Assembly: GCA_964645405.1 (NCBI GenBank)
Contig: CAZYCA010000037.1
Span: 1 to 64,000 of the forward strand
Direction: 5' to 3'
From: JAMWDF01 sp964645405
GTDB taxonomy: Bacteria; Ratteibacteria; UBA8468; B48-G9; DSTR01
Length of the DNA stretch: 64,000 nt
Part shown: positions 34,097 to 42,553 of the stretch, in pieces
Layout of the letters: every line of letters begins with the position of its first letter
Numbering within the stretch: the stretch's first letter is position 1
Program-made: the position numbers and the translations under genes
The notes under the pieces: model-generated
The model's input: only the letters and a program-made list of their open reading frames with translations
The model's database searches: none
Told to the model about the DNA's origin: nothing

Positions 34097-34535
34097 CCGT
34101 GAGCAAATCAAATCCAGTTTTTTTATCTCTCACACGTCTGGCATTGCTTCCTGTAATCTCCAGAAGCACCAGTTCTCCTACCTGCCAGGTTTCTACCCCT
34201 GGCCTGAGGCAGCCGGTGTGGCTTTTGCCTTCCCGACCAGCGGAACCATGAAGATGAAGATGCGGTTTTTTATCCTGGCCAGGGAAAATCATCCCTAAGG
34301 CTAAAACTTCATGAACACCGAAAAGCTCAAAAAATAAAGGCTCTACCGGTCTTTCCCTTTCTTCTTTCGGACCGACCACCATTCTTCCGCCGTCCTTGAG
34401 CCCTCCTATGAGAAAACAGAGAGCACACTTTATGCGGTGACGAACAGCAAATTCTTCAATGGCAGAGGGGATTTTGTCTCCATCCTTCAGGCTGATGATA
34501 AAAACACGATTGACCTTACCCTGACTGTAGTTAAT
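34089..34535 (-). CDS. PPC-domain (DUF296) DNA-binding-like protein with an ATT start
   Basis: A 148-residue PPC/DUF296 protein. The conserved N-terminus (YSQGKVNRVFIISLKDGD, residues 3-20), GGLKDGG and the HLHLHGSAG metal-like motif are all present. The first ATG (34382) would remove 51 residues of the conserved domain. The frame is open back to a stop shortly before AGGAGG, and the codon 5 bases after that site is ATT, so I place the start there. A TATAAT with extended TG lies upstream. Prokaryotic PPC proteins form trimers; their role is unclear. Confidence 0.82.
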   Translation of the reverse strand: MNYSQGKVNRVFIISLKDGDKIPSAIEEFAVRHRIKCALCFLIGGLKDGGRMVVGPKEERERPVEPLFFELFGVHEVLALGMIFPGQDKKPHLHLHGSAGREGKSHTGCLRPGVETWQVGELVLLEITGSNARRVRDKKTGFDLLTVR

Positions 34536-34557
34536 AATTACCTCCTGTTATGTTAGT

Positions 34558-34566
34558 ATTATACCA
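34558..34566 (-). promoter_or_regulatory. Extended -10 promoter of the PPC-domain gene
   Basis: On the minus strand TG-G-TATAAT with TATAAT at 34558-34563, about 22 bases before the proposed ATT start and followed by AGGAGG at 34541-34546. The -35 region is weak, as is usual with extended -10 promoters. Confidence 0.6.
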
Positions 34567-34763
34567 CCTGGCAAAAATTTTTCGGGAAAAACGCCTTTCC
34601 CCGGAAAAGATCTGATACCAGGGAGAAAGACAAAATCTTCTGCGGACTTTTTAACTTCAGAAATTATAGCCCGGTCACAGGTCAACTCCTGCGGTTGGAA
34701 AAAAAGACTCGTTTTTGGGAGAAACATTAACTGTAAAAGCCAGATATACCTTGCGTCGTGCAG

Positions 34764-36185
34764 CTATTTCTCTGAAGAAAATTTTCCACCATCAAGAATG
34801 GTGACGTTGACCAGCCGGGACAGGTATGTTCCCTGCCGGGTTCTGACACCTAAACCTAAATCACTTACCACTACCCGGTTGACCAGTCTGAGGAGTTCTC
34901 CGTGCCAGGTTGGCTGGGAGTAAGCGTATAAACTGTGAATAGCATACGGTTGACCATTAAACTGTCCGAGATACAAAAGACTGTGGCCAGGCATAGAAAG
35001 TAGTGTCAGCCCCGGCATTGCCTTTTCTGTTAACAGTTTTCTCTTTTCTTCCTCCCCGAAGTTCCGGTCAAAAAAATCGATCTTTCGGCCTACTCTCCTC
35101 TGTTCCCAGGAATTGCGCGGCAGAAACACTCCTGCCGTAGCAAAAACCGACTGGATAAAACCAGAGCAATCCTGCATTCCATACATACCTCCCCAGCCAT
35201 ATGGCAGATGCAGATACCGGAATGCCTGTTCCAGAATCGTTCTTGGTGTATAAGGCAGAAAACCTTCATGGATATCCCTTCGTTTGAGATAGCCGGAAGT
35301 AAACTGGCATCTACCATCTGAACATTTAGCCGGCAGTATCACTTCTAACACAGAAGAACCAGATTTTCGCACTGGAAGTCTGGCTCCCATACCCAGGATG
35401 TCATATCTTCTGGTGAGACTGATGTCAACATAAACGTCTGTAAGAGGTTCTACCACTACAACAAACGGTTTCCCTGACCTGAAGTTTTCCAGCTCCTGCT
35501 GACTTACCAGAGCCACCTTTTCCGCTTCCACCCAGCCTCTCGTCCACGGTCCTTCCACATAAAACCAGCCGTTGTCCACGGTGGAATGAAAAATGACAAC
35601 CGGTGTACCTATCTCTAAAAGATTATTCTGAAGTAAATCAATATTTCTCTCCCCGGGATGGCTGTAAAGAGGAAAACGCGTGGGAAGAAAACGCTGGTCA
35701 GCTCTTTTTACCACCAGACCATATCTTATTTTTTTTGTTCCGGAAAGTTCTCCTGAGGACATCACCTGGAAAAGATTCCGGTAGAAAACCTGGTCTACCC
35801 TGCCACTGAAAGTATAAAGTGTCTGTTTCTGAAAATAATCAAGGTCAGCAGAAAGTTTTTTCTGAAGGTTTTCCCCGGAGAAAAACGTAGACCAGGAGAA
35901 AATATCACCCCGTCCAGAAAGTTCAGCCAGTTTTTCATTGAACGAAGAAAGTTCTGTTTCCGTAAGCACCAGCTCATCAGGAAAGGGGTGTTTCTGTATC
36001 CAGAAACCCGGAGAAAGCATTTCCGCTGTAACATGGGGTAAAATGGTGCCGGCAGCATAGTAAAGTTTTTCCCGGCAAGAAACCCCCTGCCCGGAAACGA
36101 AAAGAAACAAAAGAGACAGAAGAAAACCTTTCTTTGCTCCCGGTTTCAAAAGCGCCTTTCTGTTATTCTTACTTCCTGGTGGCAC
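34764..36185 (-). CDS. SH3-NlpC/P60 cell-wall peptidase (YkfC-like)
   Basis: A 473-residue secreted protein. A signal segment (about 20-36, possible lipobox SC) is followed by a long N-terminal domain, bacterial SH3 domains (about 150-320) and a C-terminal NlpC/P60 domain with Cys340 (DCSGF), His401 (GHSLLYLG) and His417. It matches the SH3_6/SH3_7-NlpC group (YkfC, gamma-D-glutamyl-diamino-acid endopeptidases) that trims murein peptides. Its start overlaps the FecR-GspG gene by 17 bases, so it is the last gene of the kinase-cyclase operon. Confidence 0.87.
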   Translation of the reverse strand: MPPGSKNNRKALLKPGAKKGFLLSLLFLFVSGQGVSCREKLYYAAGTILPHVTAEMLSPGFWIQKHPFPDELVLTETELSSFNEKLAELSGRGDIFSWSTFFSGENLQKKLSADLDYFQKQTLYTFSGRVDQVFYRNLFQVMSSGELSGTKKIRYGLVVKRADQRFLPTRFPLYSHPGERNIDLLQNNLLEIGTPVVIFHSTVDNGWFYVEGPWTRGWVEAEKVALVSQQELENFRSGKPFVVVVEPLTDVYVDISLTRRYDILGMGARLPVRKSGSSVLEVILPAKCSDGRCQFTSGYLKRRDIHEGFLPYTPRTILEQAFRYLHLPYGWGGMYGMQDCSGFIQSVFATAGVFLPRNSWEQRRVGRKIDFFDRNFGEEEKRKLLTEKAMPGLTLLSMPGHSLLYLGQFNGQPYAIHSLYAYSQPTWHGELLRLVNRVVVSDLGLGVRTRQGTYLSRLVNVTILDGGKFSSEK

Positions 36186-37242
36186 CGTCCAATTTCTCTT
36201 TCCACTTTTCTTCTAACTGGTCCACATAGATATTTTTTTTCTCTTCGCCCCAGGTTTCACCACCAGCACCGACCAGACCAAAAGTAGAAAGCTCCAGATA
36301 TTCTTTTCCTTTTGGCGTCTTCAGTATTTTGTACTGATAGGGATGTCCATAGGGGTCCATAAAGTTAGTACCTGCTCCCAGGTACGGCCCTTTCCAGCCA
36401 GTGACACCAGGGTTTTCCATCAAATCCTTCAATCGCCGGGGAACAGTTCTGGTATCCAGATAGTATAAGAGAATAGCTGATTCAATGTTTTCAAAATCTT
36501 TCCTGACTTTCTCGCTACCTTTCTTTGCCATCCCCATTTCTCTTACCAGTCTGGCAGCCTCCTGGCTTTGCAGGGCGTTTATCTCTGCTATTCCACCGAC
36601 TATTCCAATTTGAGAAAAAGGTATCCTTTCTTTCCATCTTTCCCATTCCTGTCGCTCCTTTTCTTCCAGAACCTGAGGCGGAACCGGAGGTTTATTGGCG
36701 ACAACAACAGTAGACATATTTTCCTTCAAAACAACATACCCTTCTGCCAGTTTTGAAGACACAGAGACCTCACCAGAGATAACCGCAATTTTAGAACTTA
36801 GCTCTTCCGGGTTATAACCAACTAAAAAGATGGTACCACGCACTCCAGCCAGAGCATTGGGCGTTTCTATTTCCAGCTTACCTTCTGCCGGTAGTTTCTC
36901 CACCACAGACCAGAGACGACCTTTTTTTGTTTCTATCTGCAGTGTTTTCAGGCTTTCTTTCTGGAAAGAAAAATTTTTAATCTGGACCAGGGTATCACCG
37001 GAAAGGGTAACCACAGCTTTCTTTCCGAAGGCAATAATTGCCTCTGCATCCTTTCCTGTCCTCAGATAAGAACCTACGGAAAGTCTGGCACCACCGGGTA
37101 CATCCTCCCAGCTTCTCGTCCCTGCGTTCCAGAGATAAACACTACCTTTCTTGCTGACAAGCACTACAGCCGGTTGCTCCTGGCTTACTACAGAAAAAGA
37201 GAACAAACAAAACAAAAGCCAGATAAAAATTTTTCCTTTCAT
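36169..37242 (-). CDS. FecR-domain protein fused to a GspG-type pseudopilin head
   Basis: A 357-residue exported protein. Residues 1-20 are a normal Sec signal peptide; about 30-180 form a FecR domain with the typical TPNALAGVRGTIFLV core (about 128-143); a Glu/Trp-rich linker follows; about 247-340 match the soluble head of the major pseudopilin GspG: ESAILLYYLDTRTVP, WKGPYL, DPYGHPYQYK and STFGLVGAGGE. The pilin transmembrane helix and prepilin site are absent, so it cannot assemble as a pilin. The gene overlaps both neighbours, the cyclase by 4 bases and the hydrolase by 17. Confidence 0.82.
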   Translation of the reverse strand: MKGKIFIWLLFCLFSFSVVSQEQPAVVLVSKKGSVYLWNAGTRSWEDVPGGARLSVGSYLRTGKDAEAIIAFGKKAVVTLSGDTLVQIKNFSFQKESLKTLQIETKKGRLWSVVEKLPAEGKLEIETPNALAGVRGTIFLVGYNPEELSSKIAVISGEVSVSSKLAEGYVVLKENMSTVVVANKPPVPPQVLEEKERQEWERWKERIPFSQIGIVGGIAEINALQSQEAARLVREMGMAKKGSEKVRKDFENIESAILLYYLDTRTVPRRLKDLMENPGVTGWKGPYLGAGTNFMDPYGHPYQYKILKTPKGKEYLELSTFGLVGAGGETWGEEKKNIYVDQLEEKWKEKLDGATRK

Positions 37243-39086
37243 CCCTCTACCCCCTGTTCCATCTTCACCCTGTAAAGATTTACCTGCCGGTCCCTTCCTT
37301 TCACTCTGGTAGAACCAATAGCCTCACAATCAACCACATCCTTTACCAGCTGGTAAGTATCCTCACTGATAAGAATCTCCCCGGCTTTCGCCTGGCTTTC
37401 AATCCTGGCAGCCAGATTAACCGCATCACCAATAGCAGTATACTCTATCCTCCGGACAGTACCAACATTGCCTATCACCATCACCCCGGTATTGATACCC
37501 ACACCGACCATCAAAGGTAAACTCTCCTGTCTCCTTTTCAGTTTTCTTACCATTTCTATCGCGGAAAAAACTGCTCTTTGGGCATGGTCATTTTGTTCTA
37601 CCGGTGCCCCGTAAATAGCCATCACAGCGTCTCCAATGAATTTGTCCAGCGTGCCACCATAAGCAAAAATGGCTTCTTCTACAATGCTGAACATTTCATT
37701 AAGAAGAACTACTGTTTTCTCCGGCGGGATTTTCTCCGCCAGAGCAGTGAAACCACGCACATCAGCAAAAAGAACAGTGAGTACCTTCTTTTCCCCGCCC
37801 AGACTTATTTCCTTACTGGAACTGAGCAGTTTTTCCATAACAGAGGGAGCGATGTAGCGCTGAAAAACTGAACGTAATCTCGTCTTTTCTCTTCTCTCGG
37901 AAAGGAACTGCGTCAACGTTATTGTCAGACTTGTCAGAAAAAGAGATACTATTGTCGGTACAATTTCCAGCCATAATCCGTAACTGGAAAATAACCAGCT
38001 GGCTACTACTATAAAAAGACAACCAAGAAAAATGGTGAAGAAAAAACCAATCCCGGCAGGAAAAAAAACTCCTGAGAGACTGGCTGTGATTGCTCCCATT
38101 ACCGGCAGCAAAAAGGAGATAAAATATCCGGCTGGACGCAGGAACTCATTCTGAAAGAAATTTTCCAGGAAACTGGCATGTAATCCTGCTTTTAGGTATC
38201 TTTCCTTGCCGGAGACCGGTCCGATATCTGTGGTTCCGGCAGCAGTATGAGCCACCAGAACAATTTTGTTGGTGAAACGGTCAGGAGAGATAAAAGGGGT
38301 TTTCCCCTTACTCCAGGCATCATATGACTGCAGAACCTGGACCAGGGCATACTGAGGAAAGACTCTCAAATCCGGGTAAATCTTCAGCCAGACAGAACCG
38401 CTACTGTCTACAGGGAAAATCCTTTCCTGCTCCTGAACGGTTAAAGCTATTTTGTCTTTGTCCACCATCTTGATGGCAGAAGCAGGTAGGTTATAGTACT
38501 CCTTAAGAATTGCCAGCCCCAGGGAAGGAATAAGTTTTCCCTGGTAACTGATAAACAGAGGATACCTTCTGGTAATACCATCTTCATCTGTAGGAGTATT
38601 GAGGAAACCAGTACAAAGCGGCTTGCCCAAAAAAGCAGGAGGCAACAGCAAATTCTTTCCCTGGAGGGAGTCTGCCTTCTGGAATAACTCGCCTTCAAAG
38701 AAACAGGGGAGAATAACATTACCAGCCTGGTTAATACTCTGCTGGAACTGGTAGTCAGCCTTTCTGTCCCCGGATTCTTCCAGAAAAAGAATATCGTAAG
38801 CCACTATTCTTGCACCCCAGACTTTCAAGACCTCATTCAAACCAGCATACCAGTACCGGGGAATAGGCCAGCGTCCTAACATCTTCAATGTTTCATCGCC
38901 GACAAACACAATCACCACATTTCCTGTGACTTTTCTAACAGAGACTGTTTTCATCCGCCAGTCATAGGTAATCAGTTCAAAACGTCTCCAGGTAGGTAAA
39001 CGGGAAAGGAAAAAAACGCTAATTCCCAGAAGAACCGGCAAGAAAAAAATAGTACTTTTGACTTTCTTAGCTGACCTTGGTTCCAT
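37239..39086 (-). CDS. CHASE2-sensor class III adenylate/guanylate cyclase
   Basis: A 615-residue membrane protein. After one helix (about 10-27) comes an extracytoplasmic CHASE2 domain (about 35-320, with GRWPIPRYWYAG), three membrane helices (about 335-400) and a cytoplasmic cyclase domain (about 430-610). Both metal aspartates are present (FADVRGF and KFIGDAVMAIYG); the Lys in LDKFIGD favours adenine, so cAMP is the likely product. CHASE2-cyclases are often encoded with FecR proteins, as here (4-base overlap). The start overlaps the upstream histidine kinase by 20 bases. Confidence 0.92.
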   Translation of the reverse strand: MEPRSAKKVKSTIFFLPVLLGISVFFLSRLPTWRRFELITYDWRMKTVSVRKVTGNVVIVFVGDETLKMLGRWPIPRYWYAGLNEVLKVWGARIVAYDILFLEESGDRKADYQFQQSINQAGNVILPCFFEGELFQKADSLQGKNLLLPPAFLGKPLCTGFLNTPTDEDGITRRYPLFISYQGKLIPSLGLAILKEYYNLPASAIKMVDKDKIALTVQEQERIFPVDSSGSVWLKIYPDLRVFPQYALVQVLQSYDAWSKGKTPFISPDRFTNKIVLVAHTAAGTTDIGPVSGKERYLKAGLHASFLENFFQNEFLRPAGYFISFLLPVMGAITASLSGVFFPAGIGFFFTIFLGCLFIVVASWLFSSYGLWLEIVPTIVSLFLTSLTITLTQFLSERREKTRLRSVFQRYIAPSVMEKLLSSSKEISLGGEKKVLTVLFADVRGFTALAEKIPPEKTVVLLNEMFSIVEEAIFAYGGTLDKFIGDAVMAIYGAPVEQNDHAQRAVFSAIEMVRKLKRRQESLPLMVGVGINTGVMVIGNVGTVRRIEYTAIGDAVNLAARIESQAKAGEILISEDTYQLVKDVVDCEAIGSTRVKGRDRQVNLYRVKMEQGVEG

Positions 39087-40302
39087 CTCCGGGGCTGACA
39101 GGTAAGGTAATATAAAACGTTGTTCCCTGACCCACTGCGGATTCCACCCTGATTTGTCCCTTATGCTCGGAAACTATCTTTTTGACTACAGCAAGACCAA
39201 GACCTGTCCCTTTATGTCCTTTTGTGGTGAAAAAGACCTCAAAGACTTTCCTCAGATTTTCTGGTGGGATTCCACAACCGTTATCCCTGACTGAAATTTC
39301 AAATCTGTCTCTTTCCGGAATCCGCCGGGCAGAAAGAATAATTTTACCTGTATTTTGCGGAATGGCTTCCCGGGCATTATTGATAAGATTAATCAGAACC
39401 CTCTCCATCCCCTGATAATCAAAAAAAACCTCCTGGAGAGATTTATCTGCTTCCACAGAAATAGAACAATTCTTTTCCCGGAGACAGTCATGATAAAGAC
39501 TGGCTGTAGTTTCCAGAAAAGCAGGAAGATTAACCTTCTGGTAAAGGGGTTTTTTCCTGGTAGAAAAGTTGAGCATATCCAGAATTAAGTCTGAGATACG
39601 TTGCACATTCCGGCGGACAATCTCCCATCCTGTTTTCAAATTATCAGTGGTACCGGACTTAAACGCTTCATCCACCAGAGTCAACCCGCCCATAAGACCA
39701 TTGAGAATGTTCTTAATATCATGCGAAAGAGAAAGCATTGCCTGACCTACTCCAGAAAAATGTGCCTTCCTCAAATTTTCCCGGTAAAGATAGGCATTCT
39801 CTATCGCCATTGCTGCTTGTGTCGCCACAATCTGGAGCAACTGTTCATCAGCCTCATTAAAAAAATCCCCATGACGTTTATTCAAAACCTCCAGGACACC
39901 TAACAACTTTCTTTTCCAAACAAGGGGAACAGCCAGAATGTTTCTTGTTTGAAACTTACTTTTTTTGTCTGCGAGGGCATAGAAATGACTTTCTTTCCTG
40001 ACATCCTGGACATTGACTATTCTTCTGTCTCTGGCACAGATACCAGCAATTCCCTGGCCTAACTTCAGTTTGATGCGCTTTAGTTTATCCCCCTTTTCTC
40101 CCCTGGCTACCTCAAAAAAAAGAACCTTTTGTTTCCGGTCATAAAGAAGCAGGGAACTGGCTTCTGCCTGGAGAATCTCCTTACTTTCCTCCATTATCAA
40201 TTCCAGCAATTGATGAAGATTGGTGATATAGAGGATAAAGGAAGAAACCTTCTGCAGGGTATCCAGACGCCGCTGAAGGATATCTTTCTGCTGGTTTTCC
40301 AC
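39067..40302 (-). CDS. GAF-domain sensor histidine kinase
   Basis: A 411-residue soluble kinase. A GAF domain (about 25-170, with QAEASSLLLYD and LAVPLVWKRKLLGVLEVLNK) is followed by a dimerisation segment with the phospho-acceptor His194 in LSLSHDIKN and an HATPase domain (NLINNAREAI, DNGCGIP, GTGLGLAVV). No membrane helix and no receiver partner are seen in the window. The start is GTG, with the predicted transcript start on the same base. It leads a four-gene operon with the CHASE2 cyclase, FecR-GspG and NlpC/P60 genes. Confidence 0.93.
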   Translation of the reverse strand: MENQQKDILQRRLDTLQKVSSFILYITNLHQLLELIMEESKEILQAEASSLLLYDRKQKVLFFEVARGEKGDKLKRIKLKLGQGIAGICARDRRIVNVQDVRKESHFYALADKKSKFQTRNILAVPLVWKRKLLGVLEVLNKRHGDFFNEADEQLLQIVATQAAMAIENAYLYRENLRKAHFSGVGQAMLSLSHDIKNILNGLMGGLTLVDEAFKSGTTDNLKTGWEIVRRNVQRISDLILDMLNFSTRKKPLYQKVNLPAFLETTASLYHDCLREKNCSISVEADKSLQEVFFDYQGMERVLINLINNAREAIPQNTGKIILSARRIPERDRFEISVRDNGCGIPPENLRKVFEVFFTTKGHKGTGLGLAVVKKIVSEHKGQIRVESAVGQGTTFYITLPVSPGDGTKVS

Positions 40303-40308
40303 ATATTT

Positions 40309-40337
40309 ATTTTACCGTATATCTTGAAATCTGGCAA
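40309..40337 (-). promoter_or_regulatory. Histidine kinase operon promoter, leaderless
   Basis: Minus strand TTGCCA (40332-40337), 17 bases, TAAAAT (40309-40314). Six bases separate the -10 box from the GTG at 40302, so +1 coincides with the start codon. It is divergent from the lexA promoter, with only 3 bases between the two -35 boxes. Confidence 0.75.
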
Positions 40338-40340
40338 CCC

Positions 40341-40369
40341 TTGACAGGTTTAAAAATTAACAGTATAAT
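40341..40369 (+). promoter_or_regulatory. lexA promoter
   Basis: Perfect consensus TTGACA (40341-40346), 17 bases and TATAAT (40364-40369). An imperfect inverted repeat GTTTAAAAATTAAC (40348-40361) fills the spacer and could be the LexA operator, but I see no second copy in the window to support it. A GGAGG site follows before the ATG at 40394. Confidence 0.85.
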
Positions 40370-40393
40370 TATTTACACATAATGGAGGGGCTT

Positions 40394-40993
40394 ATGCAAG
40401 ATTTAACTGTCCGGCAGAAAGAAATTCTTAGTTTTCTTCAGAAATTCATCAGTGAGCACGGATATCCACCAACCCTGAACGAAATCAGGGAACATTTTTC
40501 CTTTGCCAGTGTTCAGGCAGTCAAAGGTCATCTTCTGGCTCTGGAAAAGAAGGGGTATCTCCAGCGGATAGAAAAAATCTCCCGGGGTTTGATTCTCAAA
40601 GAAAGAATGGAACAGTCACTTCCTATTCCTATCCTGGGAAGGGTACCAGCCGGTCAACCTCTCTCAGAAGAAGAAAATATTGAAGGTTATTTCTTTCTGG
40701 ATAAAAACTTTCTTGGCTCAGGAAAAATTTTTGCCCTCAAGGTAAAGGGAGAAAGTATGAAAGAAGCAGGTATCTTAGATGGAGATTATGTTATTGTTAA
40801 TCAGGAATCTTCTGTCAACAACGGAGATATTGTGGTGGCTCTGGTGGATGGGGAATGCACGGTGAAATTTTTCTTCCGGATGGCAGAAAAAATTGAACTG
40901 CGACCCGCCCACCCTTCTTATAAAACAATCAGCAGCAGAGAAAACCTGCATTTGTTAGGAAAAGTGGTAGCTGTTTTCCGCAAGATACCATGA
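40394..40993 (+). CDS. lexA: LexA repressor
   Basis: A 199-residue SOS repressor. A winged-helix domain (1-65) precedes the S24 autoprotease. The cleavage site Ala86-Gly87 (VPAGQPL), nucleophile Ser121 (KGESMKEAGI) and general base Lys158 are all present, so RecA-stimulated self-cleavage should work. The DNA-recognition helix (SFASVQAVKGHLLAL) is typical. The start is the ATG 6 bases after GGAGGGG; the ATG 12 bases upstream overlaps that site. It leads a DNA-damage operon with dinB. Confidence 0.95.
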   Translation: MQDLTVRQKEILSFLQKFISEHGYPPTLNEIREHFSFASVQAVKGHLLALEKKGYLQRIEKISRGLILKERMEQSLPIPILGRVPAGQPLSEEENIEGYFFLDKNFLGSGKIFALKVKGESMKEAGILDGDYVIVNQESSVNNGDIVVALVDGECTVKFFFRMAEKIELRPAHPSYKTISSRENLHLLGKVVAVFRKIP

Positions 40994-41235
40994 TTACAGA
41001 AATTGGTGAACCTGTGAAGGTGGCAGCTATTTTCGCTCCAGGTAAGGTAAAAATTTGCTGGTTTAGCTGGAAGGGAAGACGGATACAGGTAGAGAAAATC
41101 ACCTTTTTCTGGAAGACTAAAGAAGGAGAAAAAACTATTCATCATTTTGCTCTTTCCACTGGCCAGGAAGTTTTTGAGATATCTTTCTGTCCTGAACAAC
41201 TTTCCTGGTTGCTGGAAAAAGTCCATCTGGAATAG
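40990..41235 (+). CDS. Small conserved protein between lexA and dinB (DUF6504-like)
   Basis: An 81-residue, beta-rich protein. The layout, FSWKGRRIQVEKITFFWK followed by HFALSTGQEVFEISF and a C-terminal WLLEKVHLE, resembles the small DUF6504 proteins often encoded with SOS polymerase genes; the resemblance is by pattern only. Its ATG overlaps the lexA stop by 4 bases and dinB follows after 17 bases, so it is co-expressed with both. Its function is unknown; a role in translesion synthesis is inferred from position. Confidence 0.6.
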   Translation: MITEIGEPVKVAAIFAPGKVKICWFSWKGRRIQVEKITFFWKTKEGEKTIHHFALSTGQEVFEISFCPEQLSWLLEKVHLE

Positions 41236-41252
41236 ATTACTGAAGAGGACTT

Positions 41253-42482
41253 ATGGAAAGGGTCATTCTCCATGTAGACATGGATGCCTACTTTGCCTCT
41301 GTAGAACAGCAAATCAATCCATTCCTGCGGGGAAAACCGGTTATTGTCTGTGGAAACCCCCAGACGAAAACCGTGGTAGCTTCAGCTTCTTATGAGGCTA
41401 AAAGACAGGGTGTTCGTTCTGGAATGAGCATTCCCCAGGCCCTTTCTCTCTGTCCAGAAGCAGTGCTGGTACCAGGTAATCCCATCTGTTACGCCGAAAC
41501 ATCCCGGACTATTTTTTCCCTCCTGACCTCTTTCAGTGAAGAGGTAGAAATCTATTCTATTGATGAAGCCTTTCTGGATGTCTCCTCCACAGTTCATCTT
41601 TTTGGTGGGAAAGAATCTCTTGGGTTACAGATTAAAAAGACCATTCTGAAAAAAACAGGGCTTTCCTGCTCTGTGGGGATTGCGCCCAATAAACTTTTAG
41701 CTAAAATTGCTGCTTCCCTGGTTAAACCTGATGGTTTGCGTATTATTGAGGAGAAGGAAATTTTAGAGTTAATGCTTAATCTACCTATAGAAGAAGTACC
41801 GGGAATTGGACCAAGGCTGGCAAGTCTTCTTTCTGATTGGGGAATAACTACCTGTGGTCAGATTCAAAAATTAGGAGAAGAATTTTTTGTCACCAGATTT
41901 GGCCTGCGGGGGAAAATACTTTACCAGGCAGCCTGTGGCCTGGACCAGTCTCCAGTAATCAAGACACCACCCCAGCCTAAATCTATTGGTCACTCTTACA
42001 CCTTACCTTTTAACACCACTGATATGGAATACATCCGGGCTGTAATTTTCCGCCTTTCAGAACAAGTCGCCAGCCGGATGCGGCAGTCTTCTTTTTATGG
42101 CAGGGTGGTTACAGTCTGCGTCAGACTGGGTGACTTCACCACCTTCACCAGACAGAAAAAATTCCTTCCTTTCCCTCCAGATGGTCACCGCATCTATACC
42201 CTGGCCTGGCAAATCTTCCATAGCTTTTCTCTTAACAGACAAGTACGCATGCTTGGTATCAGCGTCTCTGAACTCTCCCGGGATATACCCGGTCCCCTTT
42301 TCCCAGAAGAGAAATCCCGGGAAAATCTTTTCCAGGCTATAGACCTTATTAACGGTAAATTAGGAGCAAATACGGTTTTCCCGGCCACCTTCCTTTTAGA
42401 AAAGACAGTACAACCACCTGTACCCAAGACCCATTCTTTCCAGTTCTGGAGATTCAAACCATCAGGACAAACAAAAATTTGA
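41253..42482 (+). CDS. dinB: DNA polymerase IV (Y family)
   Basis: A 409-residue translesion polymerase. The palm carries HVDMDAYFASVEQQ (first metal Asp) and YSIDEAFLDVS (Asp-Glu pair), with SVGIAPNKLLAKIAA and a helix-hairpin-helix VPGIGPRLASLL, then the little-finger domain. The C-terminus is about 50 residues longer than E. coli DinB, but I see no clear clamp-binding peptide at the very end. It is the third gene of the lexA operon, so it should be damage-inducible. Confidence 0.93.
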   Translation: MERVILHVDMDAYFASVEQQINPFLRGKPVIVCGNPQTKTVVASASYEAKRQGVRSGMSIPQALSLCPEAVLVPGNPICYAETSRTIFSLLTSFSEEVEIYSIDEAFLDVSSTVHLFGGKESLGLQIKKTILKKTGLSCSVGIAPNKLLAKIAASLVKPDGLRIIEEKEILELMLNLPIEEVPGIGPRLASLLSDWGITTCGQIQKLGEEFFVTRFGLRGKILYQAACGLDQSPVIKTPPQPKSIGHSYTLPFNTTDMEYIRAVIFRLSEQVASRMRQSSFYGRVVTVCVRLGDFTTFTRQKKFLPFPPDGHRIYTLAWQIFHSFSLNRQVRMLGISVSELSRDIPGPLFPEEKSRENLFQAIDLINGKLGANTVFPATFLLEKTVQPPVPKTHSFQFWRFKPSGQTKI

Positions 42483-42553
42483 CACGGATGCTTAACCCTG
42501 ATAAACTCTTCCCTAGTTAACATTTAAAACATTCAAAAACTTCAGGAAAACGC

